A stretch of DNA of 64,000 nucleotides from Daejeonella sp. GTDB taxonomy: Bacteria > Bacteroidota > Bacteroidia > Sphingobacteriales > Sphingobacteriaceae. The translations under genes were made by a program, and so were the position numbers. The notes under the pieces are model-generated. The model searched no databases. It had not been told where the DNA came from and saw only the letters and a program-made list of their open reading frames with translations. Numbering within the stretch: position 1 is the stretch's first letter; the number at the start of each line of letters is the position of its first letter. Shown one piece after another: positions 25,048 to 33,436 of the stretch. The stretch lies in assembly GCF_030695525.1 (NCBI RefSeq), contig NZ_JAUYSS010000047.1, positions 1 through 64,000 on the forward strand, in the 5' to 3' direction.

Positions 25048-26010
25048 TTATTTAAAAAGTGAGTCGACAAACTCTTTCTTATTAAATAATTGCAGATGAT
25101 CTATCCCTTCACCCACACCGATGTATTTCACCGGAATTTTAAACTGATCAGATATCCCGATCACGACTCCGCCTTTTGCAGTGCCGTCTAATTTGGTAAG
25201 TGCTAATGCGTTTACCTCAGTTGCCTGCGTGAACTGTTTGCATTGTTCAATTGCATTTTGCCCGGTTGAGGCGTCGAGTACAAGAAGAATCTCATGTGGC
25301 GCTCCCGGAACAATTTTCTGCATCACCTGTTTGATTTTGGTTAGCTCGTTCATCAGAGCCACTTTATTATGCAGGCGGCCGGCGGTATCAATAATAGCCA
25401 CATCGTCGCCATTGGCAACAGCTGATTGCAGCGTGTCAAACGCAACAGATGCGGGATCTGAACCCATTGGCTGAGCCACAATCCGTACATTTACCCGTTC
25501 TGCCCAGAGTTTCAACTGGTCAACTGCTGCAGCTCTGAATGTATCTGCTGCACCCAAAACCACCTGGTTCCCGGCTAATTTTAATTTATGTGCCAGCTTC
25601 CCGATAGTGGTTGTCTTGCCAACACCATTTACCCCAACAACCATGATGACATAAGGTTTATGATCACCATATTCGAAATTTCTGAAATCGTTACTGTTGT
25701 TTTCTGATAAAAGGCTTTGGATTTCAGAACGCAAAAGTTCGTTCAGTTCTGAAGTATTGATGTATTTATCGCGGGCCACACGGGCCTGGATGCGCTCAAT
25801 AATCTTTAAGGTTGTTTGAACACCCACATCCGAATTGACCAGAATTTCTTCAAGTTCGTCGAGCACATCATCATCAACAGTTGATTTTCCGACTACAGCC
25901 TTGGTGATCTTTGAGAAGAGCCCTTCCTTAGTCTTCTCCAGGCTCTTGTCCAGTTCTACCTGTTCCTCTATGTTGCTTTCTTTCTTCTTGAAAAAATCAA
26001 ATAATCCCAT
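25048..26010 (-). CDS. ftsY: Signal recognition particle receptor FtsY
   Basis: 320 aa. It docks the SRP-ribosome complex at the membrane. The short N-terminal acidic A domain (about 1-40) is followed by the N domain helical bundle and the G domain. G motifs are VVGVNGVGKTTTIGKLA (P-loop), ADTFRAAAVDQLKLWA, DTAGRLHNKVALMNEL and TKLDGTAKGGVVIG. The IGVGEGIDHLQLF C-terminal motif is intact. It is the first gene of ftsY-rimO-bshC-ldh, separated from the upstream ribosomal protein genes by a terminator. Confidence 0.96.
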   Translation of the reverse strand: MGLFDFFKKKESNIEEQVELDKSLEKTKEGLFSKITKAVVGKSTVDDDVLDELEEILVNSDVGVQTTLKIIERIQARVARDKYINTSELNELLRSEIQSLLSENNSNDFRNFEYGDHKPYVIMVVGVNGVGKTTTIGKLAHKLKLAGNQVVLGAADTFRAAAVDQLKLWAERVNVRIVAQPMGSDPASVAFDTLQSAVANGDDVAIIDTAGRLHNKVALMNELTKIKQVMQKIVPGAPHEILLVLDASTGQNAIEQCKQFTQATEVNALALTKLDGTAKGGVVIGISDQFKIPVKYIGVGEGIDHLQLFNKKEFVDSLFK

Positions 26011-26056
26011 GTTGCCAAATTTAAGAAATCTGCCGGGGCGGATAACAATTATATAA

Positions 26057-26092
26057 TGAAAAAAGCCACCCGACGATTATTCGCGGGCGGCT
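26057..26092 (-). terminator. Terminator between DUF4295 and ftsY
   Basis: On the minus strand, AGCCGCCCG pairs with CGGGTGGCT (one G-U) around a 10-12 base loop, followed by TTTTTT. It ends the rpmB-rpmG-DUF4295 transcript. Confidence 0.8.
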
Positions 26093-26113
26093 TCTATAAA
26101 TACTATATGAAAA

Positions 26114-26281
26114 TTACTTAACAGTATTAATTCCTGCAATAGCGTCTTTCACATGATCGTTATGAACGATAATTTCTTTGAAGGAGTAAGCACCGGTTTT
26201 TGGTGACTTATTCATTGTGATTACTTTTGAATATTCTTTACCAGCACCTGTTTTCAGGGTTGCAACTACTTTCTTTGCCAT
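26114..26281 (-). CDS. DUF4295 small basic protein
   Basis: 55 aa. I translated it by hand: MAKKVVATLKTGAGKEYSKV, then ITMNKSPKTGAYSFKEIIVH, ending NDHVKDAIAGINTVK. It is lysine-rich with no membrane segment. It matches DUF4295, a small protein encoded after rpmG throughout Bacteroidota. It sits 9 bases after the rpmG stop and before a terminator, so it is the last gene of the rpmB-rpmG-DUF4295 operon. A ribosome-associated role is inference from synteny and charge. Confidence 0.9.
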   Translation of the reverse strand: MAKKVVATLKTGAGKEYSKVITMNKSPKTGAYSFKEIIVHNDHVKDAIAGINTVK

Positions 26282-26290
26282 TTCTGTATG

Positions 26291-26473
26291 TTATTTAATT
26301 TCTTTATGAACAGTTACTTTTCTTAGAACAGGATTGAATTTCTTCAATTCCAAACGCTCTGTAGTGTTCTTCTTATTCTTGGTGGTAACGTAACGGGACA
26401 TTCCAGCCATGCCTGTTTCCTTATGCTCGGTACATTCTAAAATAACCTGAACTCTGTTGCCTTTCTTAGCCAT
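26291..26473 (-). CDS. rpmG: 50S ribosomal protein L33
   Basis: 60 aa, close to the usual length. [19 protein letters not shown], then [24 protein letters not shown] is the classic L33 pattern. Only one of the two zinc-ribbon CxxC pairs is represented (a single Cys, ECTEH), so this is a C-minus type L33. It lies between rpmB and DUF4295. Confidence 0.97.
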   Translation of the reverse strand: MAKKGNRVQVILECTEHKETGMAGMSRYVTTKNKKNTTERLELKKFNPVLRKVTVHKEIK

Positions 26474-26477
26474 TGTA

Positions 26478-26565
26478 TTAAGTTTTAAGTTTTAAGTTCT
26501 AAGTTTTAAGTTCTAAGTTTTGTGCGATATGCTAATAAAACTTATAACTTAATACTTATAACTTC
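26478..26565. repeat. Simple-sequence array with inverted halves between rpmB and rpmG
   Basis: Words of TTAAGTTTTAAGTT and TTCTAAGTT repeat from about 26478 to 26520. An inverse set (AACTTATAACTTAATACTT) follows at about 26538-26565. The two halves can pair as a long AU-rich hairpin in the rpmB-rpmG message. Confidence 0.65.
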
Positions 26566-26799
26566 TTATATGTATCCTTTTTTAATGAATTTGTTAATAA
26601 CAGCAGTGATGCCATTTTTACTGATGGTTTTGATCGCTGAAGTTGAAACCTTCAAGGTAATCCATCTGTCTTCTTCTGGGATGTAAAACTTCTTTACATG
26701 CAGGTTAGGATAAAATTTACGTTTGGTTTTTACGTTTGAGTTAGAAACGTTGAAACCGTTCATCGCCATTTTTCCTGTTAAATCACAAATTCTCGACAT
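26566..26799 (-). CDS. rpmB: 50S ribosomal protein L28
   Basis: 77 aa. MSRICDLTGKMAMNGFNVSNS and the NVKTKRKFYPNLHVKKFYIP motif, then WITLKVSTSAIKTISKNGI, are L28 hallmarks. It is the first gene of the ribosomal operon. The L28-L33 pair is conserved in many bacteria, here separated by an unusual 92-base repeat-rich gap. Confidence 0.97.
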   Translation of the reverse strand: MSRICDLTGKMAMNGFNVSNSNVKTKRKFYPNLHVKKFYIPEEDRWITLKVSTSAIKTISKNGITAVINKFIKKGYI

Positions 26800-27025
26800 G
26801 ACTATTAAGTGTATCTATTAGTTAAATTCAAATCTTTAAAGAGTTTGCAAATATCGGGAGAAAAAATCAGATACGCAATACTTTATCAATAAATTTAGTC
26901 ATTCCTTTTAAAAGTAGCCTTGCTTCATGTATTTATGTAATTTTTTTGCATCTATATTAGGCTAACAGGTCTGAATATGATATAATTGTACTCTGATATT
27001 TAATTTACTGAACAACAATAAAAAA

Positions 27026-28939
27026 ATGAATCTTCGTATTAATTCCTTTGACGATTACAAGCGCGTTTATGACTACAGTGTCGCAGAACCAGAGAATTTC
27101 TGGGCTGAGGTGGCTGATACCTTTTACTGGCAGAAAAAATGGGACAGAGTTCTGGATTGGAACTTCACAGAACCCAATGTGAAATGGTTTAGTGGTGCGA
27201 AGTTAAATATAACGGAGAATTGCCTTGATCGTCATCTTGAGAATAGTGCAGATAAAATTGCAATGCTTTGGGAACCCAATGATCCTGAAGAGCATTACAG
27301 ATCATTTACTTATAGAGAACTGCATTTTAAAGTAGTTCAGTTTGCCAATGCGCTGAAAAACAATGGCGCTAAGAAAGGTGACCGGATATGCATCTATATG
27401 CCGATGGTTCCTGAACTTGCAATTGCGATAATGGCATGTGCACGGATTGGTGCAATTCATTCAGTAGTATTCGGAGGTTTTTCTGCTCAGTCGATCGCAG
27501 ATCGTATCAATGATGCCCAGTGTAATCTGGTCATCACTGCTGATGGTGGTTTCAGAGGTAATAAGGATATTCCACTTAAAAACATCATTGATGATGCTAT
27601 TGTACAGTGTACATCAGTTCAGAGAATAATAGTTTTAACCCGTACCCGTACTCCGGTATCTATGATTAAAGGACGTGATGTATGGTGGGAAGATGAAATT
27701 AAAAAAGTAGAAACACAGGGTAATCCGGATTGTCCGGCCGAGCCAATGGACGCTGAAGATCCATTATTCATATTATATACCTCCGGTTCAACCGGCAAAC
27801 CAAAGGGTGTTGTACATACCTGCGGTGGTTATATGGTTTATACCGGATACACATTCAGAACCGTATTCCAGTATCAGCCGGACGAAGTTCATTTCTGTAC
27901 GGCAGATATAGGCTGGATTACCGGTCACTCTTATATCGTGTACGGACCATTATCACAAGGGGCAACAACCCTCATGTTTGAAGGTGTACCAACCTGGCCA
28001 GATGCAGGTCGTTTCTGGGAAATAGTAGATAAATACAAAGTTAATATTCTTTATACAGCTCCAACAGCGATCCGCTCACTGATGAGTTTCGGGGATGAAC
28101 CATTAAAAGGGAAGGATCTGAGTTCGCTGACTAAGCTTGGTTCAGTTGGTGAACCAATCAATGAGGAAGCATGGCACTGGTATAATGATAAAATCGGAAA
28201 GGGAAAATGTCCGATTGTGGATACCTGGTGGCAAACCGAAAACAGCGGAATTATGATCTCACCAATCGCCGGCATCACCCCAACAAAGCCGGGATATGCT
28301 ACACTGCCTTTACCAGGAGTTCAGCCTTGCCTTGTTGATGAGCAGGGTGTAGAATTAACAGGTAATGATGTGAGCGGAAACTTATGTATCAAGTTCCCAT
28401 GGCCCGGAATTATCCGCACAACCTATGGAGATCATGAACGTTGCCGTCTGACTTATTTCTCAACGTATAAGAATATGTATTTTACCGGTGACGGCTGTTT
28501 GAGGGATGAGGACGGATACTATCGTATTACCGGCCGTGTGGATGATGTAATCAATGTATCCGGTCACCGTATTGGTACTGCAGAAGTTGAAAACGCAATT
28601 AATATGCACGCTGATGTGATTGAAAGTGCTGTTGTGGGTTATCCTCATGATATCAAAGGCCAGGGTATTTATGCCTATGTCATCCTTGGAACCTCTACAC
28701 ACGATCACGAACTAACCAGAAAGGATATACTTCAAACTGTGGCCCGTATCATCGGAGCGATAGCTAAACCTGATAAAGTTCAGTTTGTCTCAGGCCTGCC
28801 GAAAACAAGATCCGGAAAGATTATGCGCAGAATCCTGAGAAAAATCGCTGAAGGTGAAACTGCAAACCTGGGCGATACTTCAACCCTTCTTGATCCTTCT
28901 GTTGTGGAAGAAATCAAGAACGGTGCTGCTGATCTGTAA
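27026..28939 (+). CDS. acs: Acetyl-coenzyme A synthetase
   Basis: 637 aa. It converts acetate, ATP and CoA to acetyl-CoA. The ANL-family motifs are YTSGSTGKPKGVVHT, the TWWQTENSG core, YFTGDGCLRDEDGYYRITGRVDDVINVSGHRIG split across two motifs, and KTRSGKIMRRILRKIA at the C-terminus. The Lys in SGKIMRR is the residue that is acetylated in known enzymes to regulate activity. The length is normal. It is monocistronic, followed by hairpins. The 226-base gap upstream from rpmB must hold the divergent promoters. Confidence 0.96.
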   Translation: MNLRINSFDDYKRVYDYSVAEPENFWAEVADTFYWQKKWDRVLDWNFTEPNVKWFSGAKLNITENCLDRHLENSADKIAMLWEPNDPEEHYRSFTYRELHFKVVQFANALKNNGAKKGDRICIYMPMVPELAIAIMACARIGAIHSVVFGGFSAQSIADRINDAQCNLVITADGGFRGNKDIPLKNIIDDAIVQCTSVQRIIVLTRTRTPVSMIKGRDVWWEDEIKKVETQGNPDCPAEPMDAEDPLFILYTSGSTGKPKGVVHTCGGYMVYTGYTFRTVFQYQPDEVHFCTADIGWITGHSYIVYGPLSQGATTLMFEGVPTWPDAGRFWEIVDKYKVNILYTAPTAIRSLMSFGDEPLKGKDLSSLTKLGSVGEPINEEAWHWYNDKIGKGKCPIVDTWWQTENSGIMISPIAGITPTKPGYATLPLPGVQPCLVDEQGVELTGNDVSGNLCIKFPWPGIIRTTYGDHERCRLTYFSTYKNMYFTGDGCLRDEDGYYRITGRVDDVINVSGHRIGTAEVENAINMHADVIESAVVGYPHDIKGQGIYAYVILGTSTHDHELTRKDILQTVARIIGAIAKPDKVQFVSGLPKTRSGKIMRRILRKIAEGETANLGDTSTLLDPSVVEEIKNGAADL

Positions 28940-28950
28940 GTTTCCCCCTC

Positions 28951-29013
28951 TGGTTGGTGTTCTCACCATACCAGGTAGTTGGAAATAAGGTGGTTGGTGA
29001 TAACACCAACCAC
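28951..29013. repeat. Two copies of a GGTTGGTG palindrome after acs
   Basis: Copy 1: CTGGTTGGTG-TTCT-CACCATACCAG (28951-28975, one extra base in the right arm). Copy 2: GTGGTTGGTG-ATAA-CACCAACCAC (28990-29013, perfect 10-bp stem). A further copy in opposite loop orientation lies after csbD at 29304-29327. Confidence 0.8.
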
Positions 29014-29066
29014 AGGAAATTTGGCTCCATTTTTGTTTAATATGTTCATTACATAAACCCAAACCT

Positions 29067-29252
29067 ATGGACAAGTTAGAATTAAAAGGAAAATGGACTG
29101 AGATGAAAGGTAAAGTCAAACAAGCATATGCTGATATGACTGATGATGATCTCAAATATGAAGAAGGTAAAGATGAAGAGCTTTACGGAAGGCTCCAGCA
29201 AAAAACAGGCAAGACACGTGAAGGCCTTATTGACTGGCTGAAAAGCTTATAA
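29067..29252 (+). CDS. CsbD family protein
   Basis: 61 aa. The sequence begins [21 protein letters not shown], then [28 protein letters not shown], the CsbD-like general stress protein pattern. It is small, charged, predicted alpha-helical and without a signal peptide. In other bacteria these are stress-induced and function is poorly known. It is monocistronic: copies of the GGTTGGTG palindrome lie on both sides and a terminator follows. Confidence 0.92.
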   Translation: MDKLELKGKWTEMKGKVKQAYADMTDDDLKYEEGKDEELYGRLQQKTGKTREGLIDWLKSL

Positions 29253-29261
29253 TTTAAAGTC

Positions 29262-29290
29262 AAGCCCCTGAGTAATCAGGGGCTTTTTTT
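29262..29290 (+). terminator. Intrinsic terminator after csbD
   Basis: AAGCCCCTGA (29262-29271) pairs perfectly with TCAGGGGCTT (29276-29285) around GTAA and is followed by a T-run. Confidence 0.9.
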
Positions 29291-29303
29291 ATTCCCCTCG
29301 CCT

Positions 29304-29327
29304 TTGGTTGGTGTTATCACCAACCAA
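29304..29327. repeat. GGTTGGTG palindrome, third copy
   Basis: TTGGTTGGTG-TTAT-CACCAACCAA with a perfect 10-bp stem. The loop TTAT is the complement of ATAA in the copy at 28990-29013, so this copy is inverted with respect to that one. Confidence 0.8.
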
Positions 29328-29379
29328 TTTTTTGGTATTGTAAGTAACCAGGCAAGCATCCAGGCACAGGAAAATTTCG

Positions 29380-29387
29380 TAATTTCG
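29380..29387 (+). promoter_or_regulatory. Putative -7 box abutting surE
   Basis: TAATTTCG, only 5 bases before the surE ATG at 29393. If used, transcription would begin at or near the start codon, giving a leaderless or near-leaderless message. Confidence 0.3.
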
Positions 29388-29392
29388 CTCCG

Positions 29393-30166
29393 ATGAAAAA
29401 AACTAAACCCACCATATTGGTCGTAAATGACGACGGAATTACAGCTCCCGGTATAAAGGCCTTGATCGAAGTAATGCAAGGCATAGGAAATGTTGTGGTT
29501 GTTGCCCCTGATGGTCCACAATCAGGTACAGGTCATGCCATTACCATTGCCAAACCATTGCGTCTGGATAAAATTGAATTGTACGAAGGTGTTGAGATGT
29601 ACAAATGCTCCGGAACTCCTGTTGATTGCGTTAAACTGGCGGTCAATAAAGTATTTAAAGGTAAAAAACCTGATCTCTGTGTTTCCGGAATTAACCATGG
29701 ATTGAACAACTCAATCAATGTACTCTACTCCGGAACCATGTCGGCAGCCGTTGAAGGTGCAATTGAGAGTATTCCTTCCATCGGCTTTTCACTCGACGAT
29801 TTTGACCATAATGCTGACTTCAGCCATTGTAAAACATATGTTGAGAAGATAACCCATCAGGTTTTGAAGCATGGATTGGGTTTAGGGACTTTACTGAACG
29901 TTAATTTCCCCCGGGGTTCGGCCATAAAAGGAATTAAAATATGCAGACAGGCCAATGCTAAATGGGCTGAAGAGTTTGATGAACGTACCGACCCAAACAG
30001 ACGCAGTTATTACTGGTTGACCGGAGTGTTCCAAAATAATGATCATGGTGAAGATACCGATGTATGGGCACTTGATCAAGGCTTCGTCTCTGTTGTTCCG
30101 GTGCAATTCGATATGACTGCACATCATGCTATTCCGGTTCTGAATACCTGGGATTTGGGGGTGTGA
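29393..30166 (+). CDS. surE: 5'-nucleotidase SurE
   Basis: 257 aa metal-dependent phosphatase acting on nucleoside 5'- or 3'-monophosphates. Metal ligands are in VVNDDGITAPGIKAL (Asp-Asp), with CSGTPVDCVKLAV and SGINHGLNNSINVLYSGTMSAA the other SurE motifs. The length and cytoplasmic location are normal. It is followed by a tandem repeat array and then lpxB. Confidence 0.95.
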   Translation: MKKTKPTILVVNDDGITAPGIKALIEVMQGIGNVVVVAPDGPQSGTGHAITIAKPLRLDKIELYEGVEMYKCSGTPVDCVKLAVNKVFKGKKPDLCVSGINHGLNNSINVLYSGTMSAAVEGAIESIPSIGFSLDDFDHNADFSHCKTYVEKITHQVLKHGLGLGTLLNVNFPRGSAIKGIKICRQANAKWAEEFDERTDPNRRSYYWLTGVFQNNDHGEDTDVWALDQGFVSVVPVQFDMTAHHAIPVLNTWDLGV

Positions 30167-30167
30167 G

Positions 30168-30272
30168 GGGTTAGATATGAGATATGAGATATGAGATATG
30201 AGAAATGAGATATGAGCTCTGAGGTATGAAGTCTGAGATCTGAGGTCTGAAGTCTGAGGTATGAGATGGGAT
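30168..30272. repeat. Short tandem repeat array between surE and lpxB
   Basis: GAGATATGA words repeated in tandem, decaying into variants GAGGTATGA, GAAGTCTGA, GAGATCTGA and GAGGTCTGA. It begins a few bases after the surE stop. The intergenic space carries no other recognisable feature. Confidence 0.85.
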
Positions 30273-30385
30273 CGATGCGATAAGAGAAAAGATCTCGACT
30301 CATAATTTATCCCCGAATCTTCATAATTGGCGACATTGATCATAAAATATTCTGTAGAATTTGTTTATTGAGTTTATACCCGTTC

Positions 30386-31495
30386 ATGAAATATTACCTA
30401 ATTGCCGGTGAAGCCTCGGGAGATCTGCATGGATCCAACCTGATGAAGGCCCTTAAACTCGAAGATCCCGAAGCTGAATTCAGGTATTTTGGCGGCGATC
30501 TGATGATGGCTGTATCTCCCGGATTAGCCATGCACTATTCAGAAATGGCATTTATGGGCTTCGTTGAAGTGATTGCCAACTTGAATACCATCTTCAAAAA
30601 CATTAAAACCGCAAAGCAGGATATTCTCAGTTTTCAGCCTGATGTGGTCATTTTGATCGACTTTCCCGGCTTTAATATGAAGATTGCCGAATTTGCGAAG
30701 AACAATGGTATCAAAGTTTTTTATTACATCTCTCCCAAAGTATGGGCATGGAATCAGAAGCGGGTGTTGAAGATTAAGAAATTTGTCGACCACATGTTCT
30801 GTATCCTGCCATTTGAGGTAGACTTCTATAAAAAATGGGGAATGGATGTCGATTATGTCGGAAACCCCATTTTGGATGCAATAGCCTCTAATCCTCCGGA
30901 CGAGTTATTTAAGATTACTAACAATCTAGACGTCAGACCCATTATTGCCCTTCTTCCGGGGAGCAGAAAGCAGGAACTCGAAAGGGTCTTGCCCCAAATG
31001 GTCAGAACTGCAGATCGCTTTCCAAATTATCAGTTTGTAATAGCCGGTGCTCCTTCGTTTGATGAAGCAGATTATTCTGGGTATCTGGAGGGCAGAAAAA
31101 TCGCAGTCATTTTTAATGAAACCTATAATCTCTTGCTTAATTCTAAGGCAGCTATCGTTACTTCGGGTACTGCAACTCTGGAAACGGCTCTCCTGAAAAT
31201 CCCGCAGGTGGTTGTTTATAAAGGTAATCCGCTATCGATTGCAATCGCTCGTATGCTGGTTAAGATTAAATACATTTCCCTGGTCAATCTGGTTATGGAT
31301 CAGACTATTGTAAAGGAACTGATTCAGGAAGAATGTACCCCCCAGAGAATCGGTGATGAACTCGACCTGATCCTTTATGATCCGATATATCGAACAGAAA
31401 TGCTGATCAACTATGATGAACTTGCGATTCGTATGGGCGAGCCAGGAGCATCAGGCAGAGCTGCTGCACTCATCTTTGGCTATCTGAATACCTGA
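30386..31495 (+). CDS. lpxB: Lipid-A-disaccharide synthase
   Basis: 369 aa from ATG at 30386. A TTG 18 bases upstream is in frame but MKYYLIAGEASGDLHG is the usual LpxB start. It transfers UDP-diacylglucosamine to form the lipid A disaccharide at the inner membrane. Diagnostic segments are GEASGDLHGSNLMKAL, DFPGFNMKIAEFA, YYISPKVWAWNQKRVLKI, HMFCILPFEVDFY, ALLPGSRKQELERVLP and VTSGTATLETAL. It is a Gram-negative envelope marker. Confidence 0.95.
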   Translation: MKYYLIAGEASGDLHGSNLMKALKLEDPEAEFRYFGGDLMMAVSPGLAMHYSEMAFMGFVEVIANLNTIFKNIKTAKQDILSFQPDVVILIDFPGFNMKIAEFAKNNGIKVFYYISPKVWAWNQKRVLKIKKFVDHMFCILPFEVDFYKKWGMDVDYVGNPILDAIASNPPDELFKITNNLDVRPIIALLPGSRKQELERVLPQMVRTADRFPNYQFVIAGAPSFDEADYSGYLEGRKIAVIFNETYNLLLNSKAAIVTSGTATLETALLKIPQVVVYKGNPLSIAIARMLVKIKYISLVNLVMDQTIVKELIQEECTPQRIGDELDLILYDPIYRTEMLINYDELAIRMGEPGASGRAAALIFGYLNT

Positions 31496-31694
31496 TCAAT
31501 CCTTAATCTTTCTTCTGTTTCTGTTCCCGCAAAAAAAATGTTTCCGGAGCACAACCAAATTCCTCTTTTATCAGTATGTATTATACGGATAATTAGATAG
31601 TAAAGGATAAAAGAAATATTCTTAAATTAAATATTTATTATTTATTTCCGGTGATTACCGGCAATATTTCGTTTGTGTTTTTTTAATAATTTTT

Positions 31695-33377
31695 ATGTTT
31701 CGGAGGCTACTGTTGCTTTTCTTAATGTGCTTTGCTGCAGGTCGCGGGAATGCGCAGTTAGTTACAGAATGTCCGCGGAACATCGGTTTTGAGAACGGTA
31801 GTTTTGAAAACTGGCAATGTTATATTGGTGAAATTTCAGGAACCGGCGAACGATTTCCTGATGCTGTCAGGCCTCCGAGAGTCTTCATGAACTTTTCCGG
31901 ACCGATTCCCGGGCAGCATACTATCATAGGAAGAGGTACCGGGCAAGATGCTTTTGGAGATTTTTCTCTTGACGCTCCAAACGGCAGTAATTATGTGGTG
32001 CAATTGGGAAATGACCTGACTGGAAGGGGAGTAGACAGGATTAGTTATACGATCAATGTTCCATCGAATGTAGAATCTTATTCAATTATATTCAGCTATG
32101 CGGTGGTATTTCAGAACCCCGGCCACGACCCCGACGAACAGCCTAAATTTACAGCCCGGGTTTTTGACCCCATGTCGGATAGTTCAACTGACTGTGGATC
32201 CTTTGAATTTGTATCACAAGGTGGCTTGCCCGGATTTAGAGTTTCAGATCGTGATTCGAGGGTTCTGTATAAAGATTGGGCATCGGTACTCGTCAATTTG
32301 TCGAGCTATCTTGGGAAAACTATTCGACTGGAGTTTACCACCTTTGATTGCTCCCGGGGCGGACATTTCGGTTATGCTTACATCGATTTTAATGAGAATT
32401 GTTCCATCCCGGTTACGGGTAATATAACCTGTCCGGAAACCAATTCAATTACTCTTAAAGCACTTCCAGGCTTTTTTGGCTACCGTTGGTTTAATGCAGA
32501 TACCAGGGAAGATCTTGGTCAGAGCGATAATCTGGTGATCTCGCCTGTACCTGCTGTAGGTACAAAAATTGGTATTGAGCTTGTTCCATATCCCGGACTG
32601 GGATGTACTCAGACTCTATACACAGTAATAAATGGAATGGACATGAATATCCATGATCCTGTTCCGAGATGTATCAGTGTTGACCTTACTGATATTTCAT
32701 TGAAGGTTGGTAATAGTTCCGACCTGACTTACACTTATTGGAGGAACAGCCAGGCAAGTATACCATTGCCTAATCCCAATAGAGTTTCTGTGTCTGGAGT
32801 GTATTATGTCAAAGGGATGAGTTCTTCGGGATGTATCAGGATCAGGCCCACCCTGGTGACTATCGTACAGGTGCCCAGGGTTACTTTAAACCGGGTATTG
32901 CAGGCAGATTATCCCGAGACTGTAGACCTGACGACCGCTTACACACCCGCGCCCGACCTTAGTTACAGCTATTGGATGGATAGTGAAACTACAATTCCAA
33001 TTCGTAATCCCGAAAGAATTTTTAAAAGCGGGATCTATTATATTAAAACCAGCAGCAATGGGGGCTGTGTCAGTGTCACACCTGCTCCAGTTGAGATATT
33101 CGTCCCCGAAATGGCAATCCCCAATATTTTTTCACCCAATGGAGATAGGGTTAATGATGAACTAACTGTATTACTCAATAAAGAAATAAAAGTTAAAAGT
33201 TTCAGAATTTTTAACCGCTGGGGGGATGTGGTATTTACTACTCCTGATATCGAAGAGTACTGGACCGGAATAAAGGATAGTGTACAGGTTCCTACAGGAG
33301 TTTATTACTGGATATTCGAAGGCATCCGAAATTCACAGCCGTATACACGATCCGGATATGTTACTCTGGTAAGGTAA
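31695..33377 (+). CDS. T9SS cargo protein with C-terminal sorting domain
   Basis: 560 aa. The signal peptide (about 1-20, ending GRGNAQ) is followed by a carbohydrate-binding-like jelly-roll (about 25-235). Two tandem repeats of about 85 residues share SYSYW/TYTYW and SGIYYIK/SGVYYVK segments. The C-terminal gliding-motility-associated domain (about 475-560) has PNIFSPNGDRVNDEL, FNRWGDVVF and PTGVYYWIFEG, the type-B T9SS sorting signal. It is probably secreted and cell-surface anchored. A shared bidirectional terminator separates it from the DUF2911 gene. Substrate or adhesion partner is unknown. Confidence 0.85.
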   Translation: MFRRLLLLFLMCFAAGRGNAQLVTECPRNIGFENGSFENWQCYIGEISGTGERFPDAVRPPRVFMNFSGPIPGQHTIIGRGTGQDAFGDFSLDAPNGSNYVVQLGNDLTGRGVDRISYTINVPSNVESYSIIFSYAVVFQNPGHDPDEQPKFTARVFDPMSDSSTDCGSFEFVSQGGLPGFRVSDRDSRVLYKDWASVLVNLSSYLGKTIRLEFTTFDCSRGGHFGYAYIDFNENCSIPVTGNITCPETNSITLKALPGFFGYRWFNADTREDLGQSDNLVISPVPAVGTKIGIELVPYPGLGCTQTLYTVINGMDMNIHDPVPRCISVDLTDISLKVGNSSDLTYTYWRNSQASIPLPNPNRVSVSGVYYVKGMSSSGCIRIRPTLVTIVQVPRVTLNRVLQADYPETVDLTTAYTPAPDLSYSYWMDSETTIPIRNPERIFKSGIYYIKTSSNGGCVSVTPAPVEIFVPEMAIPNIFSPNGDRVNDELTVLLNKEIKVKSFRIFNRWGDVVFTTPDIEEYWTGIKDSVQVPTGVYYWIFEGIRNSQPYTRSGYVTLVR

Positions 33378-33433
33378 AAGAATCCCCTTTTTCTGAGTCT
33401 GAAAATCATTGCACAGGAAAAGGGGATTCTTTT
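33376..33433. terminator. Bidirectional terminator
   Basis: 16-bp perfect arms AAAAGAATCCCCTTTT (33376-33391) and its complement (33418-33433), 26-base loop, A/T runs on both sides. It lies between the converging T9SS cargo and DUF2911 genes. Confidence 0.85.
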
Positions 33434-33436
33434 AAA

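Noticed and set aside
30168-30272. CRISPR-like array
   Set aside because: The tandem words are about 9 bases with no spacers and no cas genes are present.
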